Assembly: GCF_016464425.1 (NCBI RefSeq)
Contig: NZ_JADDKQ010000020.1
Span: forward strand, 62,001 to 126,000
Direction of reading: 5' to 3'
Length of the DNA: 64,000 nucleotides
DNA from: Actinotalea solisilvae
Lineage (GTDB): Bacteria; Actinomycetota; Actinomycetes; Actinomycetales; Cellulomonadaceae
Shown here: positions 8,711 through 16,952 of the stretch, piece after piece
Numbering within the stretch: the first letter of the stretch is position 1
Layout of the letters: each line of letters begins with the position of its first letter
The notes under the pieces: model-generated
Seen by the model: only the letters and a program-made list of their open reading frames with translations
Database searches by the model: none
What the model was told of the DNA's origin: nothing
Translations under genes and position numbers: made by a program

Positions 8711-10027
8711 GGCGAGCGGCGTCGCACGGTCGTCGGTGCGACGCCGGGGCCCGCCGAGGCGCGCGACGCCCGCGTGCAGCGCGGCAGCCGTGAGGACGTA
8801 CGCCACGGCCAGGGCGAGGAAGGCGGGCCGCGACCACCCCGTGTCGGGCAGCACGGCGGCGGCGAGAGCGGCCGCGCCGACGAAGGCCGCGTTGTACAGC
8901 ACGTCGTAGAGCGCGAAGGCGCGCCCGCGGAAGTCGTCGTCGGTGTCGCGCTGGACGATCGTGTCGACGGCGATCTTGGTGCCCTGCGCGGCGAGGCCGA
9001 GCAGCGCGGCGCCCACGAGGACGGCGGTGCGCTCCACGGTGACCGCGAGCAGCACCTGGCTCGCCGCGCCGACGCCGAGGCACAGGACGATCCACCGCTC
9101 GGGCTCGACGCGCTCGTGGGCGACCGGGGTGAGCACGACGGCCGCGGCGAACCCGATCGCGGTCGCGGCGAGCACGAGCCCGAACGCCTGCAGCCCGGCC
9201 GCGCTGTCCCGGGGGTCGGCGAGGAGGTTCCGCGCGATGAGGATGCTCGCGATGAACGTCACGCCGTAGACGAACCGGTGCGCGGTCATGACGCCCAGCG
9301 CCATGGCGGGGGTGCGGCGGGCGAGGAGGTGCCGCGCGCCCGCGCCGAGGCCGGCGGCGACCTCGCGCAGCCGTGCGAGCATCTCGGTGCCGCCCGCCCG
9401 GTGCGTCGGGCCCAGCTGGTCCGGCCCGAGGCGCAGCGCGAGGGCCGAGGCCGCGGCGAACAGGAGCGCGGCGCCGACGAGGACGACCGCGTCGTGCGCC
9501 GGGCCCTCGGGCGCGACGACCCCGCCCACGAGGCCGAGCGCGCCGCCCACGCCGGCGGCGGCCGCCCCGAGCGTCGGCGTGATGGAGTTCGCCATGAGCA
9601 GCTGGTCGCGCGGGACGACGCGCGGCAGCCCCGCCGAGAGGGCGGACAGCAGGAAGCGGTTGACCGAGAGCGTGACCAGCGTGAGCACGTAGACCGCGGG
9701 CCCGACGCCGACGCCGACGAGCAGGCCGGCGAGCACGAGCGTGAGCACGACGCGCACCGCGTTCCCGACGAGGAGCACCTGCCGGCGCCGCCACCGGTCG
9801 AGCAGCACACCGGCCCACGGCCCGACGACGGTGAACGGCAGGAGGAGCACCGCGAACGCGGTGGCCACCCCGGACGCCGTCGTCATCCGCTCGGGGGCGA
9901 AGAAGAAGAGCGTCGCGAGCCCGACCTGGAACATGCCGTCGCCGGTCTGGGACACGAGGCGGACGGCGAACAGCCGTCGGAAGCCCGGGTGGACCGCGAC
10001 GACGCGCAGGTCACCGAGCACGCTCAC
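8708..10027 (-). CDS. MFS transporter
   Basis: The 439-residue integral membrane protein has about 12 hydrophobic segments. An MFS-type loop RWRRRQVLLVGNAVRV lies between helices 2 and 3, preceded by GPWAGVLLD. It resembles the enterobactin-exporter-like MFS_3 group of drug or siderophore exporters; the substrate cannot be called. The GTG start at 10027 has TACCCT 6 bases upstream, consistent with a leaderless message. It is divergent from the GGDEF gene at 10153, and its TAG stop forms part of the putative promoter of the LOV phosphatase 9 bases downstream. The protein shares its size, though not close sequence, with the other MFS protein at 30.3 kb. Confidence 0.85.
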   Translation of the reverse strand: MSVLGDLRVVAVHPGFRRLFAVRLVSQTGDGMFQVGLATLFFFAPERMTTASGVATAFAVLLLPFTVVGPWAGVLLDRWRRRQVLLVGNAVRVVLTLVLAGLLVGVGVGPAVYVLTLVTLSVNRFLLSALSAGLPRVVPRDQLLMANSITPTLGAAAAGVGGALGLVGGVVAPEGPAHDAVVLVGAALLFAAASALALRLGPDQLGPTHRAGGTEMLARLREVAAGLGAGARHLLARRTPAMALGVMTAHRFVYGVTFIASILIARNLLADPRDSAAGLQAFGLVLAATAIGFAAAVVLTPVAHERVEPERWIVLCLGVGAASQVLLAVTVERTAVLVGAALLGLAAQGTKIAVDTIVQRDTDDDFRGRAFALYDVLYNAAFVGAAALAAAVLPDTGWSRPAFLALAVAYVLTAAALHAGVARLGGPRRRTDDRATPLA

Positions 10028-10033
10028 ACGGGC

Positions 10034-10039
10034 AGGGTA
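10034..10039 (-). promoter_or_regulatory. -10 box for leaderless MFS transcript
   Basis: TACCCT on the minus strand, 6 bases before the GTG at 10027. The 125-base divergent gap also contains a spaced inverted repeat CCACGT (10044-10049) and ACGTGG (10075-10080), which could serve both genes. Confidence 0.45.
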
Positions 10040-10111
10040 TCGGCCACGTCACCCGCCGATTTCCTTGAAGGCGCACGTGGTCGGCCGATCCGACTCCCGT
10101 GAGAGGTGACC

Positions 10112-10156
10112 ATGGAACGCGCGCGCGCCGGGAGGCGGGCCCGAGCGGGATCGTGA
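10112..10156 (+). CDS. Possible arginine-rich leader peptide upstream of the diguanylate cyclase
   Basis: An ATG with a fair AGAGGTG Shine-Dalgarno opens a 14-codon frame reading MERARAGRRARAGS. Its TGA overlaps the proposed GTG start of the GGDEF gene at 10153 as GTGA. Such an overlap would allow translational coupling. Whether it is translated is unknown; the alternative is that the cyclase simply starts at the GTG at 10099, in which case this frame is meaningless. Confidence 0.25.
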   Translation: MERARAGRRARAGS

Positions 10157-11886
10157 GCGAGCTGCGCCGCAGCCACGTCGCGCTCCTCACCGCGCTCGCC
10201 GCGATGCTCGCCGTGTCCGTGCTCTCGTCGCTCTACCTGCTGCTCGTGACCGAGCCCGCCGTGGTGCGCTACACGAACCTCGCGCGCGACGCGCGCCTCA
10301 TGCACGAGGCGATGCTCGACCAGGAGACCGGCCTGCGCGGCTGGGTCGCGACGGACGAGGAGACCTTCCTCGAGCCGTACCTCGACGGTCACGCCTCCGT
10401 CCTGCTCACGAGCCGCAGCCTGGTCGCCGCGACCCGCGAGGACGCGACGCTGGGCCCGCGCGTCGACCGGACCGTGAGCGCACGCGAGGCGTGGCAGGTC
10501 TGGGCGGACGACGTCGTCCTCGGGCGCACCCGGCTCTCCAGCCTCACCACGGGCGCGACGGTCTCGGTGCTGCTCGAGGGCAAGACGCTGTTCGACGCGT
10601 ACCGCGCGTCCTACGACGCGACGACGGGGACCATCGTCGCGGAGCGCGACCGCGCGCTGGACGCGCAGCGCCTCGCGCTCGTGGTGAGCATGGCCGCGGC
10701 GGTGCTCACGGTCGCCGGTGCGGGGGCCTTCGCCGCGCGCCGCCGGCGCCGCCTGGTCCGGGCCGTCGTCCAGCCGGTCGCCGAGGTGCTCACCACGATC
10801 GACGCGCTGCGCGGCGGCGACCTCGACGCGCGCGCGCCGCGCACCGGCCTGTCGGAGCTCGACGCGATGGGCGAGGCGCTCGGTCACCTGGCCGCGGACC
10901 TGCGCTACGCGGGCGAGCTCGCCGCCGCCCGGGAGGAGCGGCTCGAGCTCCTGGCCGACCGGCTCGCGAGCGTCGTCATGATCGCGCGCGAGGTCTCGGG
11001 CAGCACGAGCGTGCGCTACGTCGCCGAGTCCGTCGCGTCCGCGGCCGCGGCGCTCCTCGAGGCGCCGACCGCCCTGTGGGTCCGCTCCGACGACGGCGTC
11101 CTGCGCGCCGCGAGCCGCAGCACCGACGAGCACGGCGTCGTCCCGCCCGGGGACGTCCCGGTGCCCGAGGCGGTCGCGACGTGCGCGGCGGACGCGCGCT
11201 GGGTCCTCGCCGACGGCGGCCGGGCACACCCCTTGCTGCTCGGCGGTCGCGTCGTCGGCGTGCTGCACGTCGCCGGCGAGGTCGCCGAGGCCGACGCCGA
11301 CTCGGTCGACGTGCTCGAGGCGCTGCTCTCGACCGCGGCGGCGGCGCTCGAGTCCGCGCGCCTGCACAGCACCGCGCGCGAGCAGGCGGACCACGACGCC
11401 CTCACCCAGCTGCCGAACCGCCGTCGGCTCGAGGGTGACCTCGCGGTCGAGTGGGAGCGTTCCTGCCGCTACGACCGCCCGCTGAGCGTGCTCATGGTGG
11501 ACCTCGACCACTTCAAGCGCCTCAACGACGAGCACGGCCACCTCGCGGGCGACGCCGTGCTGCACGCGGTGGCCGAGGCGCTCGCGCGGGGCCTGCGCTC
11601 GACGGACACGGCCTACCGCTTCGGCGGCGAGGAGCTCGTCGTCCTGCTGCGCGAGACCGACGCGGCCCACGCCGGGCCGATCGCCGAGCGCGTGCGCGCG
11701 GCCATCGCCGACGTCGTCGTGCCGGAGGTCGCCGCGCGCGTCACGGCGTCGATCGGCCTCGCCCAGCGCACGCCCGACATGCTGGAGGCCTCCGACATGC
11801 TCGAGGCCGCCGACGCGGCGCTCTACACGGCCAAGCGCTCGGGCCGCGACCGCGTCGCGGTGGCAGAACCCACCCCGGCCTTCTGA
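10153..11886 (+). CDS. Membrane diguanylate cyclase (CHASE3-HAMP-GAF-GGDEF)
   Basis: This 577-residue protein would make cyclic di-GMP from two GTP. Transmembrane helix 1 spans about 8-33. A periplasmic-side CHASE3-like domain follows with ETGLRGWV and FLEPY, then helix 2 near 175-200. A HAMP linker comes next, then a GAF-like domain at about 270-405 and a GGDEF domain at 415-575. The active site is GGEEL (491-495), preceded by an RSTD inhibitory site (482-485) at the canonical five-residue distance, so product inhibition is likely retained. The GTG at 10153 is chosen because hydrophobic homology begins right after it; a GTG at 10099 in frame is the alternative. No EAL domain is present. It is divergent from the MFS/LOV-phosphatase pair. 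Confidence 0.88.
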   Translation: MSELRRSHVALLTALAAMLAVSVLSSLYLLLVTEPAVVRYTNLARDARLMHEAMLDQETGLRGWVATDEETFLEPYLDGHASVLLTSRSLVAATREDATLGPRVDRTVSAREAWQVWADDVVLGRTRLSSLTTGATVSVLLEGKTLFDAYRASYDATTGTIVAERDRALDAQRLALVVSMAAAVLTVAGAGAFAARRRRRLVRAVVQPVAEVLTTIDALRGGDLDARAPRTGLSELDAMGEALGHLAADLRYAGELAAAREERLELLADRLASVVMIAREVSGSTSVRYVAESVASAAAALLEAPTALWVRSDDGVLRAASRSTDEHGVVPPGDVPVPEAVATCAADARWVLADGGRAHPLLLGGRVVGVLHVAGEVAEADADSVDVLEALLSTAAAALESARLHSTAREQADHDALTQLPNRRRLEGDLAVEWERSCRYDRPLSVLMVDLDHFKRLNDEHGHLAGDAVLHAVAEALARGLRSTDTAYRFGGEELVVLLRETDAAHAGPIAERVRAAIADVVVPEVAARVTASIGLAQRTPDMLEASDMLEAADAALYTAKRSGRDRVAVAEPTPAF

Positions 11887-11915
11887 CCCCCGGCCGCCAC
11901 CCGCCCGGAGCCCGT

Positions 11916-11956
11916 CGCGGAGGCTTCGGGTCACCATGTGTGCCGAACCCTCCGCG
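11916..11956 (+). terminator. Hairpin after the diguanylate cyclase gene
   Basis: CGCGGAGGCTTCGG (11916-11929) pairs with CCGAACCCTCCGCG (11943-11956) with a single mismatch and a 13-base loop. It lies 30 bases past the stop and has no U-tract, as is usual for such GC-rich genomes. Confidence 0.5.
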
Positions 11957-11985
11957 ATCGGTCTCGGGGGTTCAGGTACGGCGAA

Positions 11986-12012
11986 GGCCCGGGCGACATG
12001 CGTGCCCGGGCC
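11986..12012 (-). terminator. Hairpin terminator after ino1
   Basis: GGCCCGGGC (11986-11994) and GCCCGGGCC (12004-12012) form a perfect 9-bp stem with a 9-base loop, 23 bases past the ino1 stop on the minus strand. It probably also stops convergent transcription. Confidence 0.65.
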
Positions 12013-12034
12013 CTCGACCTTCGCTTCGTGCGGC

Positions 12035-13129
12035 TCAGCGCTCGGCGTCGCCCGCGATGAAGGCCTCGAGCTGCGCCCGGCCCTTCGTGTCCTCCATCTG
12101 GACCGGCGGCGACTTCATGAAGTACGTCGAGGCCGAGATGATCGGGCCGCCGACGCCGCGGTCCTTGGCGATCTTCGCCGCGCGGAGGGCGTCGATGATG
12201 ATGCCGGCCGAGTTCGGCGAGTCCCACACCTCGAGCTTGTACTCGAGGTTCAGGGGCACCTCGCCGAACGCGCGGCCCTCGAGGCGGACGTAGGCCCACT
12301 TGCGGTCGTCGAGCCACGCCACGTAGTCCGACGGACCGATGTGGACGTTGCGGTCCTCCTTCTTGCCGGCGAGGGGGCCCTCGTCGATGTTGGAGGTGAC
12401 GGCCTGCGTCTTGGAGAGCTTCTTGGACTCCAGGCGCTCGCGCTCGAGCATGTTCTTGAAGTCCATGTTGCCGCCGACGTTGAGCTGGTACGTGCGGTCC
12501 AGCACGACGCCGCGGTCCTCGAAGAGCTTGGCGAGCACGCGGTGCGTGATCGTCGCGCCGACCTGCGACTTGATGTCGTCGCCGACGATCGGGACGCCGG
12601 CGGCCTCGAACTTGGCGGCCCACTCCGGGTCCGACGCGATGAAGACGGGCAGGGCGTTGACGAAGGCCACGCCCGCGTCGATGGCGCACTGCGCGTAGAA
12701 CTTCGCCGCGTCCTCCGAGCCGACGGGCAGGTAGCAGATGAGGACGTCGGCGCGGGTCTCGCGCAGCTGGGCGACGATGTCGACCGGCTCCGCGTCCGAC
12801 TCCTCGATCGTCTGGGAGTAGTACTTGCCCAGGCCGTCGAGGGTGTGGCCGCGCTGGACCGTCACGCCGAGCGGCGGGACGTCGGCGATCTTGATGGTGT
12901 TGTTCTCGCTGGCGCCGATGGCCTCGGAGAGGTCGAAGCCGACCTTCTTCGCGTCGACGTCGAACGCCGCCACGAACTCGATGTCAGACACGTGGTACGG
13001 GCCGAACTTCACGTGCATCAGGCCCGGGACCCTGGCCTCGGGGTCGGCGTCCGCGTAGAAGTGGACGCCCTGCACCAGCGACGCGGCGCAGTTGCCGACG
13101 CCCACGATGGCGACGCGGATCGAACTCAT
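12035..13129 (-). CDS. ino1: Inositol-3-phosphate synthase
   Basis: The 364-residue enzyme converts glucose-6-phosphate to 1L-myo-inositol-1-phosphate using bound NAD+. That is the first step towards phosphatidylinositol and mycothiol in actinobacteria. The N-terminal Rossmann motif [12 protein letters not shown], the [11 protein letters not shown] segment, and [12 protein letters not shown] are family signatures, and the length is that of the short actinobacterial/archaeal type. ATG start with GAGGAGCGAG upstream. The padR gene lies just upstream in the same direction (19-base gap), a conserved pairing in Micrococcales; PadR probably controls both through the operator at 13844. Confidence 0.95.
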   Translation of the reverse strand: MSSIRVAIVGVGNCAASLVQGVHFYADADPEARVPGLMHVKFGPYHVSDIEFVAAFDVDAKKVGFDLSEAIGASENNTIKIADVPPLGVTVQRGHTLDGLGKYYSQTIEESDAEPVDIVAQLRETRADVLICYLPVGSEDAAKFYAQCAIDAGVAFVNALPVFIASDPEWAAKFEAAGVPIVGDDIKSQVGATITHRVLAKLFEDRGVVLDRTYQLNVGGNMDFKNMLERERLESKKLSKTQAVTSNIDEGPLAGKKEDRNVHIGPSDYVAWLDDRKWAYVRLEGRAFGEVPLNLEYKLEVWDSPNSAGIIIDALRAAKIAKDRGVGGPIISASTYFMKSPPVQMEDTKGRAQLEAFIAGDAER

Positions 13130-13148
13130 CTCGCTCCTCGGTTCTCTC

Positions 13149-13778
13149 TCAGTGCCGGGGCGCCGGGGCGCCGTCGGCGGTGTCGGGTCCGGCCGGACGG
13201 CCGTCCCCCTCGGTCGTGCCGCGGCGGGTGCCGCGCTCGTTGTCGATCAGCCCGTCCAGCCACCGGACCTCGCGCTCGACCTGCTCCAGGCCGTGGCGCT
13301 GGAGCTCGAGCGTGTACTCGTCGAGGCGCTCACGCGTGCGCACGGCGGACTGGCGGACGTTCTCCAGCCGCTCGGTGAGCCGCGTGCGGCGTCCCTCGAG
13401 GATGCGCAGGCGGGTCTCGGCGTCGGTCTGCGCGAAGAACGCGAACCGCACGTCGAAGTGCTCGTCCTCCCACGTCGTCGGGCCGGAGCTCGCGAGGATC
13501 TGCGCGAGGTGCTCCTTGCCGTCGGCCGTGAGCTCGTAGACGATCCGGGCGCGCTTGCCGCTCAGCGCGTGCGGCGGCGGCGTCTGCGACGCGTCCGTCC
13601 CCACGATGAGACCGCGCTCGACGAGTCCCTTGAGGCACGGGTACAGCGACCCGTACGACAGGGCGCGGAACGAGCCGAGCAGCAGGTTGAGCCGCTTGCG
13701 CAGCTCGTACCCGTGCATGGGCGTCTCCTGGAGCAGACCGAGGATGGCCAGCTCGAGCACGTCGGAACGACCGCGCAC
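13149..13778 (-). CDS. PadR family transcriptional regulator
   Basis: The 209-residue protein has the PadR winged helix at residues 1-85 ([37 protein letters not shown]). A C-terminal helical region at about 105-185 is probably the dimerisation coiled coil (Vir_C type). The GTG start has GGAGG 9 bases upstream. It is co-directional with ino1 and divergent from the penicillin-binding protein gene. A perfect palindrome at 13844-13864, in the expected PadR style (ATGTAT..ATACAT), lies at the predicted start of its own transcript, suggesting autorepression and control of ino1. The ligand is unknown. Confidence 0.9.
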   Translation of the reverse strand: MRGRSDVLELAILGLLQETPMHGYELRKRLNLLLGSFRALSYGSLYPCLKGLVERGLIVGTDASQTPPPHALSGKRARIVYELTADGKEHLAQILASSGPTTWEDEHFDVRFAFFAQTDAETRLRILEGRRTRLTERLENVRQSAVRTRERLDEYTLELQRHGLEQVEREVRWLDGLIDNERGTRRGTTEGDGRPAGPDTADGAPAPRH

Positions 13779-13843
13779 GTGGACCTCCCCTCGCCTGCCC
13801 GCCGCCCGTCCCCGAGCCGACGTCGGCTCCGATGGAACGGGTG

Positions 13844-13864
13844 GATGTATCGAACTGATACATC
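13844..13864. promoter_or_regulatory. Candidate PadR operator
   Basis: GATGTATC, five bases, GATACATC: a perfect 8-bp inverted repeat of AT-rich sequence in a GC-rich gap. It lies 66 bases upstream of padR and covers the region just downstream of the -10 at 13868-13873. ATGTAT/ATACAT half-sites are typical of PadR regulators. Confidence 0.7.
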
Positions 13865-13867
13865 GGG

Positions 13868-13897
13868 ACTGTAGGTCGCGAGGTGTCGGGGAGGCAA
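13868..13897 (-). promoter_or_regulatory. Promoter of padR-ino1
   Basis: On the minus strand, TTGCCT (13897-13892) and TACAGT (13873-13868) are separated by 18 bases. They resemble a sigma-70-type promoter whose start would fall at the edge of the PadR operator. Confidence 0.5.
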
Positions 13898-13908
13898 ACG
13901 CCCGGTGA

Positions 13909-13924
13909 TGTGACGCGCGTCACG
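13909..13924. promoter_or_regulatory. CRP/GlxR-like palindrome upstream of the PBP gene
   Basis: TGTGACGCGCGTCACG contains the perfect 14-base palindrome GTGACGCGCGTCAC and fits TGTGA-N6-TCACR, the Crp/GlxR operator form of actinobacteria. It lies in the divergent gap, 240 bases before the PBP start. Confidence 0.4.
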
Positions 13925-14042
13925 CGGCGCCGCGCCGCAGGGCGCCCAGGCCGCTGGTCGACGCCGGATGTCCGCAGACCGCGCACACGTGCGCACACGG
14001 GCTCCACGACCCCGCGCCCATACTGGACGGGCCCCGGGAGCG

Positions 14043-14067
14043 GCGGTTGCCTACCCTGGGCAACCGC
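14043..14067 (+). promoter_or_regulatory. Inverted repeat enclosing a -10-like hexamer, PBP leader
   Basis: GCGGTTGCC (14043-14051) and GGCAACCGC (14059-14067) are perfect 9-bp complements around TACCCTG. TACCCT could be a -10 box lying in the centre of an operator; otherwise the repeat is an RNA hairpin in the PBP leader. The start codon is about 100 bases downstream. Confidence 0.4.
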
Positions 14068-14163
14068 AGCGCCCCCCGTTGCGGCCTGCACGTGCGGCCC
14101 GCACCGCACCCGCGCGTCCGCAGCACCGCACCACCCGAAGCGTCCTCGACCGGAAGGCACAGC

Positions 14164-16746
14164 GTGGCACCGGCCAGCACTCCCCCCTCGCGCGGCTCGT
14201 CGCGCCCGTCCGGCCAGGGCGGCCCCACCCGCCGCAGCGCCTTCGGGTCGACGGGAGCCACCCCGGCCGCCGCGCCACGCACGCGCGCCGCCGCCGGCAC
14301 GACGGCGGCTGCGAGCCGTGCCGCGGCGCCGCGCCGACGCGGGCTGGTGGACTACCCGCGTCACGGCAAGAAGGGCGTGCGCCGCTGGCTGCCCTCGTGG
14401 CGCCTGGTGCTCGGGACGTTCCTCACGGTCGCAGCGCTCGTCGTCGGCGGCTTCGTCTACCTCTACACGACGACGGAGATCCCGGAGCCCAACGACTTCG
14501 CGGACGCCCAGACGACCGTCGTGTACTACTCCGACGGCTCGACGCCGATGGGCGAGTTCGCGGAGCAGAACCGCACGATCATCGAGGGCGACACCATCCC
14601 CGAGCACGTCAAGGCCGCCGTCGTCGCCGCGGAGGACCGCAGCTTCTACGAGAACCCGGGCATCAACCCGGCCGGCATCGTCCGTGCGCTCTGGAACAAC
14701 CTGCGGGGCGGCGACCAGCAGGGTGGCTCCTCGATCACGCAGCAGTACGCCGAGCGCTACTACTTCGAGGACACGGTCAAGGACTACCGCGGCAAGCTCA
14801 AGGAGGCGCTGCTCGCGATCAAGCTCGACCGCGCGCAGGACAAGGACGAGATCCTCGCCAACTACCTCAACACCATCTACTTCGGGCGCGACTCCTACGG
14901 CATCGAGGAGGCCGCGAAGGCGTACTTCGGCGTCCCCGCCGCGCAGCTCGACGTCGCCCAGGCCGCGCTCATCGCCGGGATCATCCCCTCGCCCAACAAC
15001 TGGGACCCGCGCTTCGACGCGGAGAAGGCCGAGCAGCGCTGGGAGTACGTCGTCGACGGCATGGTGACGACCGGCGCGCTGACGCAGGCCGAGCGGGACG
15101 CGCTCGTCTTCCCGCAGACGGTCGAGTACTCGCCGACCGACACGTTCGCGGGCCCGCAGGGCTACCTGCTCGACATGGTCCGCACCGAGCTCCTCGACTC
15201 GGGCGCCGTGACCGACGACGAGCTGCGGATGAACGGCTACCGCATCATCACGACCATCGACTACGGCCTCGAGCGCATGATGATCGACACGGTCGCGACG
15301 CTCCCGCCGGACCACGCGCCCAACCTCCGCACCGCCATGGTGTCGCTCAACCCGCAGGACGGCTCGATCATGGCCCTGTACGGCGGGCCCGACTACCTGA
15401 CCCAGGCGCGCAACCAGGTGATGCAGGACTCGGCCCAGGCCGGCTCGACCTTCAAGCCGTTCACCCTCACCGCGTACCTCGAGGGCGGCGGCTCGCTGAA
15501 GTCCCGGTACGTCGGGCCGGACGACATGGAGATCCCCGGCTTCGACGACCCGGTCAACAACTTCGGCAACGCCGACTTCGGCAAGATCGACCTCGTCGAG
15601 GCGACGGCGCAGTCCGTCAACACGGTCTACGCGCAGATGAACGTCGAGATCGGCCCGCCCGAGACGGCGCGCGTGGCGGAGGCCCTCGGGCTGCCCGACG
15701 GCGTCGAGGAGGTGCCGTCCAACACGCTCGGCGTGACGACCGTCCGGCCGATCGACATGGCGCAGGCGTACAACACGATCGCCGCCCAGGGCATGCGGTA
15801 CGAGCCGTTCATCGTCCGGCAGGTGCTCCACCCCGACGGCAGCGAGGCGTACGTCGGCTCGAGCGCGGGCGAGCAGGTCGTCGCGCCCGAGATCATGGCG
15901 GACGTCACCTACGCGATGAGCCAGGTCGTCGAGGACGAGGACGGCACCGGGAAGAAGGCGCAGGCCGTGGGCCACCCCGTCGCCGGCAAGACCGGCACGT
16001 CGACCTCGAACAAGTCGGCGTGGTTCATCGGCTTCACGCCGCAGCTCACGACGGCGGTCGCCCTCTACCAGGTGGGCCCCGACGGCGGGCAGGAGGACAT
16101 CGCGACCTTCGGCGGGTACGGCCAGATCACCGGCGGCTCGGTGCCGCTCGACCTGTGGACCACCTACATGACGAACGCGATGGCCGAGCGCGAGGTCGTG
16201 GAGTTCCCCGAACGGGCCGACGTCGGCGAGCCGAACACGCCGCCGCTCGTCGCGGTCCCCTCGGTCGTGGGCCAGGCCGAGCCCCAGGCGCGCAGCGCGC
16301 TCGAGGCCGCCGGGTTCGGCGTCGAGGCGACCACCGCGAACGACCCGTCGGTGCCTGTGGGCGCCGTCGTCAGCCAGAGCCCCGGCGGGGGCGCCGAGGC
16401 CGAGCAGGGCAGCACGGTGACGATCGTCGTCTCGGGCGGCCCGGGCACGGCGGCCGTGCCGAACGTCGTCGGGCAGGACGGCGGCGCCGCGCAGGCCGCG
16501 CTCCAGGGCGCCGGCTTCGGCGTCGCGGTCCAGCAGGCCGAGAGCGCGACGGTGGCCGCCGGCCTGGTGATCAGCCAGAGCCCGGGCGGCGGCGGCCAGG
16601 CCGCACCCGGCTCGACCGTGACGATCGTGGTGTCGACCGGACCGCCGGCCGCGCCCGGCGGTGGCGCGGGCGGCGGTGGCGGGGGCGACGGGACCGGCGG
16701 GATCGGCGGCGTCGGGCCCGGCCTGCCCCCGGCTCCCGAGGGCTGA
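14164..16746 (+). CDS. Bifunctional class A penicillin-binding protein with PASTA repeats
   Basis: The 860-residue enzyme polymerises and cross-links peptidoglycan. A disordered basic, Ser/Ala-rich cytoplasmic tail of about 75 residues precedes a single membrane helix (about 80-100). The glycosyltransferase domain (GT51) carries catalytic Glu157 in AAEDRSFY and the GGSSITQQ motif. The transpeptidase has Ser428-Thr-Phe-Lys431, SVN 484-486 and KTGT from Lys609. Two PASTA domains follow (about 697-830), then a Gly/Pro-rich tail. The GTG start has GGAAGG 6 bases upstream. Usually annotated PonA-like in actinobacteria. It is monocistronic between divergent padR and the rpsF operon, with a strong terminator after it. 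PASTA domains suggest sensing or binding of the wall polymer. Confidence 0.95.
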   Translation: MAPASTPPSRGSSRPSGQGGPTRRSAFGSTGATPAAAPRTRAAAGTTAAASRAAAPRRRGLVDYPRHGKKGVRRWLPSWRLVLGTFLTVAALVVGGFVYLYTTTEIPEPNDFADAQTTVVYYSDGSTPMGEFAEQNRTIIEGDTIPEHVKAAVVAAEDRSFYENPGINPAGIVRALWNNLRGGDQQGGSSITQQYAERYYFEDTVKDYRGKLKEALLAIKLDRAQDKDEILANYLNTIYFGRDSYGIEEAAKAYFGVPAAQLDVAQAALIAGIIPSPNNWDPRFDAEKAEQRWEYVVDGMVTTGALTQAERDALVFPQTVEYSPTDTFAGPQGYLLDMVRTELLDSGAVTDDELRMNGYRIITTIDYGLERMMIDTVATLPPDHAPNLRTAMVSLNPQDGSIMALYGGPDYLTQARNQVMQDSAQAGSTFKPFTLTAYLEGGGSLKSRYVGPDDMEIPGFDDPVNNFGNADFGKIDLVEATAQSVNTVYAQMNVEIGPPETARVAEALGLPDGVEEVPSNTLGVTTVRPIDMAQAYNTIAAQGMRYEPFIVRQVLHPDGSEAYVGSSAGEQVVAPEIMADVTYAMSQVVEDEDGTGKKAQAVGHPVAGKTGTSTSNKSAWFIGFTPQLTTAVALYQVGPDGGQEDIATFGGYGQITGGSVPLDLWTTYMTNAMAEREVVEFPERADVGEPNTPPLVAVPSVVGQAEPQARSALEAAGFGVEATTANDPSVPVGAVVSQSPGGGAEAEQGSTVTIVVSGGPGTAAVPNVVGQDGGAAQAALQGAGFGVAVQQAESATVAAGLVISQSPGGGGQAAPGSTVTIVVSTGPPAAPGGGAGGGGGGDGTGGIGGVGPGLPPAPEG

Positions 16747-16779
16747 GCCCCTGGGGCCCGGCCCCGAGGGAGAAGCTCG

Positions 16780-16820
16780 CCGGAGGGCGCCCGTCCACAG
16801 CGTGGTCGGGCGCCCTCCGG
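16780..16820 (+). terminator. Terminator after the PBP gene
   Basis: A perfect 14-bp GC stem (16780-16793 with 16807-16820) and a 13-base loop, 33 bases past the stop. It separates the PBP gene from the rpsF operon. Confidence 0.7.
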
Positions 16821-16828
16821 GCACCCGG

Positions 16829-16834
16829 TAGCAT
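16829..16834 (+). promoter_or_regulatory. Candidate -10 box of the rpsF operon
   Basis: TAGCAT lies just after the PBP terminator and about 118 bases before rpsF, leaving room for the structured leader. No convincing -35 is seen; the weak assignment rests on position and the hexamer. Confidence 0.4.
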
Positions 16835-16898
16835 GGGGGGTTGCTGCCCGGAGCTGCACGGTGCCATCACCGCGACCGCCCGGGCGCTGACGCACAAC

Positions 16899-16941
16899 CC
16901 TCCTGTCACGGAGAGACCGTGACCGCTGAGTCCACAGGAGG
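16899..16941 (+). promoter_or_regulatory. S6:S18 ribosomal-protein leader motif (SD-sequestering)
   Basis: CCTCCTGT (16899-16906) is perfectly complementary to ACAGGAGG (16934-16941), which contains the rpsF Shine-Dalgarno. Inside, CACGG (16907-16911) pairs with CCGTG (16917-16921) over an AGAGA loop. The 12-base 3'-side bulge (16922-16933) contains CCG. Two stems with an asymmetric 3' bulge bearing CCG is the known architecture of the S6:S18 autoregulatory element that mimics the 16S rRNA site. Both proteins are encoded downstream, so feedback repression is likely. Confidence 0.7.
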
Positions 16942-16952
16942 TGGGTAACCGC

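Noticed and set aside
4013-10102. A plus-strand open frame of about 2000 codons running antisense to several genes
   Set aside because: Its translation is low-complexity Arg/Gly/Asp/His sequence and it lies opposite clear genes (phosphoesterase, LOV phosphatase, MFS). Long antisense frames are expected at this GC content.
13330-16824. A 1164-codon minus-strand frame antisense to the penicillin-binding protein
   Set aside because: No recognisable domains, repetitive Arg/Val/Asp composition, and the plus-strand PBP has all catalytic motifs.
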